DNA of 64,000 nt from Nocardia altamirensis NBRC 108246 (GTDB lineage Bacteria; Actinomycetota; Actinomycetes; Mycobacteriales; Mycobacteriaceae), in contig NZ_BDAY01000048.1 of assembly GCF_001612685.1 (NCBI RefSeq), positions 36,868 through 100,867 of the forward strand, given 5' to 3'. The position numbers and the translations under genes are program-made. Shown here piece by piece: positions 54,378 to 62,832 of this stretch. The notes beneath the pieces were generated by a model. It was not told the origin of the DNA and searched no databases. It was given only the letters and a program-made list of their open reading frames with translations. Positions within the stretch are counted from its first letter, which is position 1. Every line of letters begins with the position of its first letter.

Positions 54378-55097
54378 GTGACAACAGAACTGGTGGCAAA
54401 GGTGGCCGAGGACGAGCTCAGGGCCATCGCCGAAAAGGGCGCCGCCGACCTGGGTCCGGACGCGTCCGCGCTCGACCTGCTGCAGTGGACCGAGCGCACT
54501 TTCGGCGACGGCTACATCGTCGCCTCGAACATGCAGGACGGCGTGCTGGTCCATCTGGCCGCACAGATCCACGCCGGGGTGGATGTGCTGTTCCTCGATA
54601 CCGGCTACCACTTCGCCGAGACCATCGGCACCAGGGACGCCGTGGAAGCGGTGTACGGGGTGAACGTGGTCAATGTCCGCCCGGAACACACTGTCGCCGA
54701 ACAGGATCAGCTGCTCGGCAAGGATCTGTTCGGGCGTGATCCCGGTGAATGCTGCAGGCTGCGCAAGGTCGTCCCGCTGCAGAAGTCGCTGTCGGGCTAC
54801 AACGCCTGGGTCACCGGCATCCGCCGGGTGGAGGCGCCGACGCGCGCCAACGCACCGCTCATCTCCTTCGACGAGGCGTTCGGGCTTGTGAAGATCAATC
54901 CGATCGCCGCGTGGTCCGACGAGGAGATGCAGGCCTATATCGAGGCGCACGGCATTCTCGTCAATCCTCTTGTGGAAGAAGGCTATCCGTCCATCGGCTG
55001 CGCTCCGTGCACACGGAAGCCGGAGCCGGGATCCGATCCGCGAAGCGGCCGCTGGGCCGGCCTCGCCAAGACCGAATGCGGGTTACACCAGTCATGA
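54378..55097 (+). CDS. cysH: Adenylylsulfate (APS) reductase
   Basis: 239 residues. Reduces APS to sulfite using thioredoxin. The paired cysteines GECCR (C125/C126) and CAPC (C208/C211) bind a [4Fe-4S] cluster and mark the APS-specific class rather than the PAPS enzyme. The C-terminal ECGLH carries the nucleophilic Cys. Its stop overlaps the cysD start (ATGA). Confidence 0.95.
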   Translation: MTTELVAKVAEDELRAIAEKGAADLGPDASALDLLQWTERTFGDGYIVASNMQDGVLVHLAAQIHAGVDVLFLDTGYHFAETIGTRDAVEAVYGVNVVNVRPEHTVAEQDQLLGKDLFGRDPGECCRLRKVVPLQKSLSGYNAWVTGIRRVEAPTRANAPLISFDEAFGLVKINPIAAWSDEEMQAYIEAHGILVNPLVEEGYPSIGCAPCTRKPEPGSDPRSGRWAGLAKTECGLHQS

Positions 55098-56065
55098 CGG
55101 AGACCTTTGTGAGCGAGCCTTCGAACGAACTCATCGGCGAATCCCCGAGCACCGAGCGCGCCTTCGGCATCAGCGATTTCGACACCCTTGCCGCGCTGGA
55201 GTCCGAGTCGATCCATATCTTCCGCGAGGTGGCCGGTGAGTTCGAGCGACCGGTGATCCTGTTCTCCGGCGGCAAAGACTCCACCGTGCTGCTGCATCTG
55301 GCGCTCAAGGCATTCTGGCCCGCGCCGCTGCCTTTCGCGTTGCTGCACGTCGACACCGGGCACAACCTGCCCGAGGTGCTGGAGTTCCGGGACAAGATCG
55401 TCGAGCGGTACGGGCTCCGGTTGCACGTGGCCAAGGTCGAGGACTACCTCGCCGACGGCAGGCTCACCGAGCGCCCGGACGGCATCCGCAACCCGCTGCA
55501 GACCGTGCCGCTGCTGGACGCGATCAGCGAGCACCGCTTCGACGCGGTGTTCGGCGGCGGCCGCCGCGACGAGGAGCGTTCGCGCGCCAAGGAGCGAATC
55601 TTCTCGCTGCGCAACGCCTTCGGGCAGTGGGATCCGAAGCGGCAGCGGCCTGAGCTGTGGAACCTGTACAACGGGCGGCACGCGCCTGGCGAGCACGTCC
55701 GGGTGTTCCCGCTGTCCAACTGGACCGAGCTGGACATCTGGCGCTACATCGCCCGCGAGGACATCGACCTGGCGAGCATCTACTACGCGCATCAGCGTCC
55801 GGTGTACCAGCGCGACGGCATGTGGATGACGCCTGGCGTCTGGGGCGGCCCCCGCGAGGACGAGGCGCTGGAGACGCTGTCGGTGCGGTACCGCACCGTC
55901 GGCGACGGATCGTCCACCGGCGCCGTACTTTCCGACGCGGCCGACAACGCGGCGATCCTCGCCGAGGTGGCCGCGTCCCGATTGACCGAACGCGGTGCGA
56001 CCCGCGGCGACGACCGAGTGTCGGAGGCCGCGATGGAAGACCGCAAGCGAGAAGGATATTTCTGA
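55094..56065 (+). CDS. cysD: Sulfate adenylyltransferase subunit 2
   Basis: 323 residues. With CysN makes APS from sulfate and ATP. PP-loop FSGGKDSTVLLHL, then HVDTGHNLPEV, GGGRRDEERSRAKER and the C-terminal KREGYF. The N-terminus has about 25 extra residues before the core. Overlaps cysH by 4 bp and is followed 1 bp later by cysN. Confidence 0.96.
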   Translation: MTETFVSEPSNELIGESPSTERAFGISDFDTLAALESESIHIFREVAGEFERPVILFSGGKDSTVLLHLALKAFWPAPLPFALLHVDTGHNLPEVLEFRDKIVERYGLRLHVAKVEDYLADGRLTERPDGIRNPLQTVPLLDAISEHRFDAVFGGGRRDEERSRAKERIFSLRNAFGQWDPKRQRPELWNLYNGRHAPGEHVRVFPLSNWTELDIWRYIAREDIDLASIYYAHQRPVYQRDGMWMTPGVWGGPREDEALETLSVRYRTVGDGSSTGAVLSDAADNAAILAEVAASRLTERGATRGDDRVSEAAMEDRKREGYF

Positions 56066-56066
56066 T

Positions 56067-57362
56067 ATGTCCGACCTATTGAGGCTGGCCACCGCCGGTT
56101 CTGTCGACGACGGCAAGTCCACCCTGGTCGGACGCCTGCTCTACGACACCAAATCCGTACTGGCCGACCAGATCGACGCCGTCACCCGTGCATCGGTGGA
56201 CAAAGGTCTTGCCACGCCGGATCTTTCGTTGCTCGTCGACGGGCTGCGCGCGGAACGCGAGCAGGGCATCACCATCGACGTCGCCTACCGCTATTTCGCC
56301 ACGCCGCAGCGGTCTTTCGTCCTCGCGGACACCCCTGGGCACGTGCAGTACACCAGGAACACGGTGTCCGGCGCGTCGACCGCGCAGCTGGTGATCCTGC
56401 TCGTCGACGCACGCAAGGGCGTCATCGAGCAGACCCGCAGGCACGCCGCGGTGCTCGCGCTGCTCGGGGTGCCGAAACTGGTGCTCGCGGTGAACAAGAT
56501 CGACCTGGTCGACGACGCGGCGACCGTGTTCGCGGACATCTCGGCCGAATTCAACCGGCTCACCCGCACTCTCGGCTGGTCCGACGACGACGTGCTGGAG
56601 ATCCCGGTGTCCGCGTTGCACGGCGACAACATCGCAACCCGCTCGGACAAAACGCCCTACTACGGCGGCCCTTCGCTGATCGAGCACCTCGAATCGGTGC
56701 CGGTCGACGCCGACAGCACCGGCACTCACACACTGGGCCTTCGCTTTCCGGTGCAGTATGTGATCCGGCCGCGCACGGCCGAGTACCTCGACTATCGCGG
56801 CTACGCCGGTCAGATCGCCGCGGGTGCGGTCGCGCCCGGCGACGAGGTCGTGGTGCTGCCCTCCGGGATTCGGACCACGGTCGAGCGCATCGACACCCCG
56901 GACGGCGAACTCGCGGTGGCGCAAACGGGTCGCAGCGTGACGCTGATCCTGTCCGATGAGGTCGACATCTCCCGTGGCGACATCATCGCCTCGGTCGCCG
57001 ATGCGCCCGAGCCGATCGACACCTTCGACGCCACCGTCTGCTGGTTGGGCGACAAGCCGCTGCGGGCAGGCGCCCGGTTGCTCTTGAAGCACGGCACCCG
57101 TACCACTCAGGCCATCGTCGGCGCGCTGCTCGAGCGCTTCGACGAGCAGCGACTGATCGCCGATCCGAGCCCGGAGTCGTTGGCGCTCAACGATATCGGC
57201 CGCATCGCCCTGCGCGTCGCCGAGCCGCTCGCGGTCGACGACTACCGGGTGAACCGGCACACCGGCAGCTTCCTGCTCATCGACCCCTCCGGTGGCAACA
57301 CCCTCGCCGCCGGGCTCGTCGGCGACGTGCTGTCGGCGGTCGAGGTCGGCACCGGAGTCTGA
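56067..57362 (+). CDS. cysN: Sulfate adenylyltransferase subunit 1 (GTPase), without CysC domain
   Basis: 431 residues. GTPase driving APS synthesis: G1 GSVDDGKSTL, G3 DTPGHVQYTRN, G4 NKIDLVD, then EF-Tu-like beta domains. It ends after these (...SAVEVGTGV). The C-terminal APS kinase found in the fused M. tuberculosis CysNC is absent, in keeping with an APS-reducing CysH, so PAPS would have to be made elsewhere. Confidence 0.95.
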   Translation: MSDLLRLATAGSVDDGKSTLVGRLLYDTKSVLADQIDAVTRASVDKGLATPDLSLLVDGLRAEREQGITIDVAYRYFATPQRSFVLADTPGHVQYTRNTVSGASTAQLVILLVDARKGVIEQTRRHAAVLALLGVPKLVLAVNKIDLVDDAATVFADISAEFNRLTRTLGWSDDDVLEIPVSALHGDNIATRSDKTPYYGGPSLIEHLESVPVDADSTGTHTLGLRFPVQYVIRPRTAEYLDYRGYAGQIAAGAVAPGDEVVVLPSGIRTTVERIDTPDGELAVAQTGRSVTLILSDEVDISRGDIIASVADAPEPIDTFDATVCWLGDKPLRAGARLLLKHGTRTTQAIVGALLERFDEQRLIADPSPESLALNDIGRIALRVAEPLAVDDYRVNRHTGSFLLIDPSGGNTLAAGLVGDVLSAVEVGTGV

Positions 57363-57379
57363 GGGGAAGGGGCCCCGCG

Positions 57380-58294
57380 ATGACACCGTTGGACGGCGTA
57401 CCTGCGCCGGGCGCTGCGACGGAATCGCGGGCGGCCGCGGCGCCGCCTAACATTGTTGCGGCAGTAAACAAGCACACGGGCCGCCGAGAGTCGCGGTGGG
57501 AACACTCTGGCGAAGACGAGGTGGCGGTAATGCGAGACCTGCCTGCGCTGATCGCCGTTGCGCACGGCAGCCGCGATCCGCGGTCCGCAGCGACCATGGG
57601 CGCGGCCCTCGCCCAGGTCGCGGCCCGCCGACCGGATGTGGATGTGCGGCTGGCGTTTCTCGACCTCAGCGCGCCCTCGGTCGAGCAGGTCGTCGATGCC
57701 GTTGCGAACAAGGGATATACCCGTGCGGTGGTCGTGCCCGTGTTGCTCGGCGACGCATTTCACGCACGGGTCGACCTGCCTGAACTGCTTGCCGTCGCGC
57801 AGGCCAGGCATCCGCACCTGCACTTGACGCAGGCCGATGTGCTCGGCCCCGACAACCGGCTGATCTCCGCGTTGCGCGACCGGGTTTCGGAGGCGTGCGG
57901 GCTGCTCGAGGTGGCACACGATCCGCTGGCCTGGTCACACAGCAGTGTCGGCATCGCGGTGGCCGCGGTGGGTTCCTCCTCCGCCGCCGCCAACGCCCGC
58001 ACCGCCGAGGTGGCGCGGCGCCTGGCCCGCCGGACCGGGCATCTCGCCGAGATCTGCTTCGTCACCACGGAACCGAGTGTGTCCCAGGCGATTTCCCGCC
58101 TGCACGCCGGTGGCGCCGACAACATCCTCGTCGCCCCGTGGTTCCTGGCTCCGGGCCTGCTCACCGATCGCCTGATCGCCGCGGCCCCGAACCTGACGCA
58201 CGCCGACGTGATCGGGCCGCATCCCGCGCTCACCGAAATAATCTGGGACCGCTACGACGCCGCGATCGCAGGCACGCTGACCCTGTCTGCCTGA
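57380..58294 (+). CDS. Sirohydrochlorin ferrochelatase (CbiX/SirB-like)
   Basis: 304 residues. Inserts iron (siroheme) or cobalt into sirohydrochlorin. Two CbiX halves: the first starts LIAVAHGSRDPRS with its His, and VPVLLGDAFHARVDLPE carries the second metal His; the second half has ILVAPWFLAPGLLTDRL. Corresponds to Rv2393 (che1). The 5' part before residue 50 is unconserved; a start at 57530 (MRDLPALIAVAHG) is also possible. Supplies siroheme for SirA, the reason for its place in the operon. Confidence 0.88.
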   Translation: MTPLDGVPAPGAATESRAAAAPPNIVAAVNKHTGRRESRWEHSGEDEVAVMRDLPALIAVAHGSRDPRSAATMGAALAQVAARRPDVDVRLAFLDLSAPSVEQVVDAVANKGYTRAVVVPVLLGDAFHARVDLPELLAVAQARHPHLHLTQADVLGPDNRLISALRDRVSEACGLLEVAHDPLAWSHSSVGIAVAAVGSSSAAANARTAEVARRLARRTGHLAEICFVTTEPSVSQAISRLHAGGADNILVAPWFLAPGLLTDRLIAAAPNLTHADVIGPHPALTEIIWDRYDAAIAGTLTLSA

Positions 58295-58297
58295 GGT

Positions 58298-58921
58298 TCA
58301 GCTCATCAGGTTGTCGACGATGGAGCGGGCGGTGGCCACGCCCCACTCGTTGCCCATCTGGTGCGCCGAGTGGGCGGCGCCCAGCACCGCGTCGAGCTCG
58401 AAGGCGACGACGTCGGCATTGCGGTCGGTGAGGTGGCCTTGGTCCTGGGCGAGGCGGATCTCGTTGGAGAGGAAGGCGAGGAAATCACGGTTGCCCTCGG
58501 CGATCGCGTCGCGGACCGGGCCAGGTCGGCTGTCGAACTCGGCGAGCGTGGCCACCCGGAAGCAGCCGCCGGGGAAGGCAGGCGCGGCGACTTGCGCGAA
58601 CCAGCGCTCGACCAGCGCCCGCAGCCGTGGCATGCCGCTCGGCTCGGACAGCGCAGGCGTGATCACTTCATCCATGAACACCTCGTTGGCCGCTTTCACC
58701 GCGGCCAGCTGCAGCATTTCCTTGCTGCCGAACAGGGTCGCGATGCCGCTCTTGCTCAGGCCGAGGTCGGTGGCGAGCCTGCCGATGCTCACGCCGGTCA
58801 AACCCTCGACGGATGCGACGTCGGCGGCGTGTCTGGCGATCGACGCGCGGGAGCGTGCGCCCTTCGCGAGGCGCTGATCGGTACCCGACTGCTCGTTTCC
58901 GGCGGATATGGACTCGGACAT
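58298..58921 (-). CDS. TetR-family repressor
   Basis: 207 residues. HTH in the usual place (ARSRASIARHAADVASVEGLTGVSIGRLATDLGLSKSGIATLFGSKEML) with a YxRF-type turn replaced by IATLFGSKE, and a C-terminal domain with GGCFRVATLAEFDSR. Similar to TetR regulators with a TetR_C_33/ComR-like C-terminal part (inference). The upstream region holds TTCG-AATA-CGAA (58945-58956), a weak operator candidate. Confidence 0.85.
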   Translation of the reverse strand: MSESISAGNEQSGTDQRLAKGARSRASIARHAADVASVEGLTGVSIGRLATDLGLSKSGIATLFGSKEMLQLAAVKAANEVFMDEVITPALSEPSGMPRLRALVERWFAQVAAPAFPGGCFRVATLAEFDSRPGPVRDAIAEGNRDFLAFLSNEIRLAQDQGHLTDRNADVVAFELDAVLGAAHSAHQMGNEWGVATARSIVDNLMS

Positions 58922-59110
58922 ACTTCTATTCTTCCACGAAATTTTTCGAATACGAACGTACGGACGCATTAGGCAGCACCCGTCGCTGATCGGATGAGAA
59001 CATGACTGCGGCATCATCCGGAAACGTCACCATAGTGCGCGGTGCAGCGGCGATGCCGTCAAAGAGTGGAACATCACTGAGTCAGAAGTCGGGAAGATGC
59101 TTCGTCGCCG

Positions 59111-60055
59111 TCAGGGCTGATACGCGGTGACGAGTTCCGCGCCGATCCGAGCGAGTTCGGCGCGAACGGACTCGGGTTCGACGACCTCGATGTCGGCGCC
59201 CCAACCTGCCAGCTGCTGGGCCAGCATCCAGGCGGTGGGAGCGGTGACCTGGACGCGGATGCGACCGTCGGCGATCGGGCCGTCGACGACACAGTGCCTG
59301 CCTTGTTGATTGCGCAGGATCGGCAGCAGCCGTTCGGGGACGAGAGCGGTTGCCGCAGTGGCGGCGCGGCGCTCCTCCATTTCGTCGACCACCGCGTCCC
59401 ACGCGGTCGCAAGATCGAAATCGGAAGGGCGGTGGGCAATGTCGTCGGTGACGACGGCCTCGGCGATGCGGTCGACGCGGAACGTGCGCTGGCCATGGTC
59501 GGTGCCGGCGAGGAAATACCAGATGGCGTCCTTGTCGACCAGGCCCAACGGGTCGACAAGACGTTCCGTGTGTTCGCCGCCCTTACTGGCGTAGCGCAGG
59601 CGAACCTTGTTGCGCTGCACCACCGCTCGCTGCAATAGCGCGACAACCGGCGGCAGCTCCCGATTCGTCGCGCCCCAGCGCGCCGGATCGATCACCACGG
59701 CATCGGCGGCGGCCGCGGCATCGGTGCGGAAGGTCTGCGGCAGCGCGCGCACCAACTTGCGCAGCGCGGATTTCGCCTCCGGCACCGAGCCCGCCGACGG
59801 ACCCGCCAACAGGAACAGCGCGCGTGCCTCGCCCGCCGTCAAACCGGTGAGGTCGGTGCGGGCCCCGCCGACCAGCGACCAACCCCCGCCCCGACCCGGC
59901 TGCGGATACACCGGGACACCCGCGGCCGACAGCGCCTCGAGATCACGACGCGCAGTCGCGACCGACGTCTCCAACTCTCCGGCGACCTCCGCGGCGGTCA
60001 CCCGCCCCCGGGTCTGCATCATCAGCAGGATCGCCACCAACCTGTCCGCTCGCAT
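59111..60055 (-). CDS. WYL-domain transcriptional regulator
   Basis: About 314 residues. DeoR-type winged HTH (RADRLVAILLMMQTRGRVTAAEVAGELETSVATARRDLEALSAAGVPVYPQPGRGGGW) and a WYL domain with the equivalent of the WYL core (AIWYFLAGTDHGQRTFRVDRI). M at 60055 (MRADRL) is the start; 60085 is in frame. Divergent from the VOC-fold gene, its probable target. Confidence 0.9.
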   Translation of the reverse strand: MRADRLVAILLMMQTRGRVTAAEVAGELETSVATARRDLEALSAAGVPVYPQPGRGGGWSLVGGARTDLTGLTAGEARALFLLAGPSAGSVPEAKSALRKLVRALPQTFRTDAAAAADAVVIDPARWGATNRELPPVVALLQRAVVQRNKVRLRYASKGGEHTERLVDPLGLVDKDAIWYFLAGTDHGQRTFRVDRIAEAVVTDDIAHRPSDFDLATAWDAVVDEMEERRAATAATALVPERLLPILRNQQGRHCVVDGPIADGRIRVQVTAPTAWMLAQQLAGWGADIEVVEPESVRAELARIGAELVTAYQP

Positions 60056-60074
60056 GCGCACAATTCTGCCGAAA

Positions 60075-60099
60075 AAAGTGCTCATTCGGTGCGCACTTT
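60075..60099. promoter_or_regulatory. Candidate operator between WYL and VOC genes
   Basis: AAAGTGC (60075-60081) and GCACTTT (60093-60099) are inverted, 11 bases apart, in the 96-bp divergent intergenic region. Confidence 0.4.
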
Positions 60100-60151
60100 A
60101 ACTCGGATGATGGTTTTACAAGCAAGCACGAACCGATGAAGGAGACCCGAC

Positions 60152-60556
60152 ATGCTGCGAGGAATGGCGACGAGCACGTTCTACGCCGACGATCTGGAGG
60201 CCGCGAAGGACTGGTACACCGAGTTCCTCGGCCTGGAGCCCTACTTCCACGTCCCCGGCGGCTACTACGAGTTCCGCATCGGCGACTACCTGCACGAATT
60301 CGGCATCATCAACCGCGCCTTTGCGCCGGCCCGGGCCACCAAGGGCCCCGGCGGGGCCATCGTCAACTGGCACGTCGACGACTTGCAAGCCACCTTCGAC
60401 CGTCTGCTCGCCCTCGGCGCCACGGAATACGACCCGATCACCGCGCACAGCGAAGGCTTCGTCACCGCCTCCGTCGTCGACCCGTTCGGCAACGTCCTCG
60501 GCCTCATGACGAACCCGCACTACCTCGAAGTCCTGGCCAAGACCGGACCCGCGTAA
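60152..60556 (+). CDS. VOC-family (glyoxalase/dioxygenase-like) protein
   Basis: 134 residues, one vicinal oxygen chelate fold with two beta-alpha-beta3 modules (STFYADDLEAAKDWYTEFLGLEPYFH... and IVNWHVDDLQATFDRLLALGATE), ending SVVDPFGNVLGLM. AAGGAG lies in front of the ATG. Metal-dependent activity is possible; the substrate is unknown. Divergent from the WYL regulator. Confidence 0.86.
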   Translation: MLRGMATSTFYADDLEAAKDWYTEFLGLEPYFHVPGGYYEFRIGDYLHEFGIINRAFAPARATKGPGGAIVNWHVDDLQATFDRLLALGATEYDPITAHSEGFVTASVVDPFGNVLGLMTNPHYLEVLAKTGPA

Positions 60557-60611
60557 GCCCAGGTCGCTGCGCGCCGCAGACCCTGCGGCGCGCACAGCGG
60601 CTGCGGTTCCG

Positions 60612-60669
60612 CAGAGGTTCCGTACGGTTCACAGAGTGTCTGGCCTCTGTGAACCGTACGGAACCTCTG
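60612..60669 (+). terminator. 25-bp perfect inverted repeat
   Basis: Arms at 60612-60636 and 60645-60669, with GAGGTTCCGTACGGTTCACAG in the first and its exact complement in the second; loop TGTCTGGC. 55 bases after the VOC gene. Its length is well above ordinary terminators, and there is no T-tract. The remainder of 60557-61052 holds the palindrome ATCATATGAT (60977-60986) and nothing else recognisable. Confidence 0.55.
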
Positions 60670-61052
60670 TGGTCCCAGGGGACCGAGCTATCACGGGACA
60701 GCCGCAGCATGTGAATTCGACACGCCGTGCGACGGCGGCGAATCGTGTGCTCAGGCGAGACGGGTGCCTGATGTGCTGCGCCAGCGGGTCACGCTGGTCG
60801 GTTCGGGCAGTTGCTGAGGCAGGGGCCATGTCCCGCAACGGATTCCGGGTTGGACCGAGCAGACTTGGTAGCTCGTTAGTTGTTTGCCGATGTCGGCGGG
60901 GGTGGGGTGCCGGGGCCACCGGGTGGCTGGTCCACGGGGTTCAGCGGGGTAGCCGGGGTGTTGCGAACCGGCGGGCATCATATGATCTGGGCCAATCCGC
61001 CGTTGTCAGGTGAACGGCTTCCGGCTTGGTCAGGCTTGGAAGGACACACCCT

Positions 61053-61649
61053 ATGGTCATCCCCGCCCGAGCAGTACACGGTGCCGATGCGGCGCGCGGC
61101 ACAGCGAACACTCCGGAGATGCTGATCCGCCGCGTCGGGCGCGGCGACGAGGAGGCGTTCGCCGAGCTCTACGACATCGTGGCGGGCCCGGTGCTCGGCA
61201 TCGCCACCCGGGTTTTGCGCGATCACGCCCGGTCCGAAGAGGTCACCATGGACGTGCTGATGGAGATCTGGCAGCGGGCACCGGAGTTCGACGCACAGCG
61301 GCATCGGGTGCTGCCGTGGGCGATGACGGTCGCGCATCGCCGGGCAGTTGATCGGGTGCGCGCCGCCGAGGCCGACACCCGCTGCGACAGTCACGCCGGA
61401 CAGTCGGAACTGCGCTGGTGCTTCGACGAGATCGTGGAGACCACGCTGGATCGCATCGAGCACGACGCGGTCCGCCGGTCCCTCGACGAACTCACCGAGC
61501 TGCAACGCCGTTCGCTCGTCCTCGCCTACTACGGCGGCTACACCGACAACGAAGTATCCGAAGCACTGGACAAGCCGGTCGGAACGGTCAAAGCCAGGAT
61601 GCGCGACGGGCTGATCCGCATGCGTGACGCGATGGCCGGGCAACCATGA
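61053..61649 (+). CDS. sigK: ECF sigma factor SigK
   Basis: 198 residues. Sigma region 2 (FAELYDIVAGPVLGIATRVLRDHARSEEVTMDVLMEIWQRAPEFD) and region 4 (LDELTELQRRSLVLAYYGGYTDNEVSEALDKPVGTVKARMRDGLIRMRDAM). Followed by the anti-sigma factor gene with 4-bp overlap, as in M. tuberculosis Rv0445c-Rv0444c. ATG 61053 chosen for GAAGGA upstream. Directs secreted-protein genes in mycobacteria; no such target gene is visible here. Confidence 0.92.
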   Translation: MVIPARAVHGADAARGTANTPEMLIRRVGRGDEEAFAELYDIVAGPVLGIATRVLRDHARSEEVTMDVLMEIWQRAPEFDAQRHRVLPWAMTVAHRRAVDRVRAAEADTRCDSHAGQSELRWCFDEIVETTLDRIEHDAVRRSLDELTELQRRSLVLAYYGGYTDNEVSEALDKPVGTVKARMRDGLIRMRDAMAGQP

Positions 61650-62446
61650 CCGCCGAAATCCACAGCCGCACCGGCGCCTACGTGCTCGACGCATTGGACG
61701 ACGACGAACGCGCCGCCTTCGACGAGCATCTCACCGAATGTCGCGCCTGCCGCACCGAGGTCGCCGACCTGCGCCCGGTCGCGGCGCGGCTCGGGATCGC
61801 GTTGACACCGATGTCGGCGGGCTCGTTGAAGGAGCGGGTGCTCGCCGACCTCGGCGCACACCGGCAACTGCCCGCCACTGCGGCACTCGGCAGCACCCAG
61901 ATCATGCCCGCGGTGGACGACCTGACCAGGACGGCGGTCCTGCCGTCGCTGGAAGGATGGACGGACGACGACTATCCGGAAGAAGACCGGCGCTGGTGGA
62001 CGCATTCGATCACCATCGGCATCGCTGCGGCAGCCGCGGCGATAGTCGTCGTCCTCGGCGGGCTCGCCCTCGTCGACCGGACACCGGCGAGCGAAACCAC
62101 CGTCGCGATGGAGCAGGTGCGCGACGCGCGCGACGCCGTGACCAAAACCGGGCGCGTGGTCACCGGCAACGGCATGGCGACCGCGGTGCTGTCCCGCAGC
62201 CTCGGCAAGATAGTGGTGTCGGCGAACGGCCTACCCGCCGTGGATGATCGGCACGGCTACCAACTGTGGACCATCCCCGCCGACGGAACGCCATGGTCCG
62301 CCGGGATGATGCACACCTCGGGCACGCACGCCGAGCTGGCGACCGACCTGCGCGCAGGCACCACCCAGATCACGATCACCACCGAGCCCACCGAAGGCTC
62401 CCCCGAACCGACCACGCCGATGGTGGTGCGCATCGACCTGAGTTGA
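61646..62446 (+). CDS. rskA: Anti-sigma factor RskA
   Basis: 266 residues. N-terminal zinc anti-sigma domain with H-x3-C-x2-C (EHLTECRACRTEV), one membrane helix (SITIGIAAAAAAIVVVLGGLALV) and an extracytoplasmic domain (YQLWTIPADGTPWSAGMM...). Sequesters SigK at the membrane and releases it after regulated proteolysis. Overlaps sigK by 4 bp. Confidence 0.92.
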   Translation: MTAEIHSRTGAYVLDALDDDERAAFDEHLTECRACRTEVADLRPVAARLGIALTPMSAGSLKERVLADLGAHRQLPATAALGSTQIMPAVDDLTRTAVLPSLEGWTDDDYPEEDRRWWTHSITIGIAAAAAAIVVVLGGLALVDRTPASETTVAMEQVRDARDAVTKTGRVVTGNGMATAVLSRSLGKIVVSANGLPAVDDRHGYQLWTIPADGTPWSAGMMHTSGTHAELATDLRAGTTQITITTEPTEGSPEPTTPMVVRIDLS

Positions 62447-62549
62447 TCCGTTGCGGGGCCCTCGTTGCGCGTGCAGGGACTGCCGAACAGGTCTGATCGA
62501 ACCGGTACCAGCGCAACAGGTCCGCTCGAGACGGAATGCCGGCGGGGCA

Positions 62550-62832
62550 TGACCGAGCCGACACGCGCAATCCGGCTCAGCTATGTCCCACACGATCTAC
62601 CCGTCGACCACCAACGGAACATGGCAGAGCCGACACGCGAAACTTCGCTCAGCCGTGTCCCGCCCGATCGGTCCGTCGACCACCAACGGGACATGCACGA
62701 TCTACCCCATCGAGCGCCGACGGGGAATGGCCGAGCCGACGCGCGAAACCTCGCTCAGCCGTGCCCCTCTCGATCGGTCCGACGATCACCAACGGGGCAT
62801 GGCCGAGGCTGCACGCGAATCAGGGGTGCTGG
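62550..62832. repeat. 72-bp tandem repeat array
   Basis: The 386-bp gap between rskA and the HAD gene (62447-62832) has no gene. Copies start at 62550, 62622, 62694 (truncated), 62728 and 62798, spacing 72, 72, 34 and 70. Each begins CATGGCCGAGCCGACACGC and continues CTCAGCCGTGTCCC. GGGACATGGC and GCCGTGTCCC can form a stem. Reading each copy from ATG gives 24 codons in frame; there is no ribosome binding site, so it is probably non-coding. Confidence 0.75.

Noticed and set aside
54983..56122. 379-codon open frame antisense to cysD
   Set aside because: CysD motifs are complete on the plus strand; the antisense product has no recognisable features.
60636..61025. Small gene or structured RNA upstream of sigK
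   Set aside because: Open frames are Arg/Gly-rich without start signals, and no tRNA or riboswitch-like fold was recognised; only the palindrome ATCATATGAT stands out.
62550..62832. CRISPR array
   Set aside because: The units are directly adjacent 72-bp repeats with no unique spacers and no cas genes in the window.
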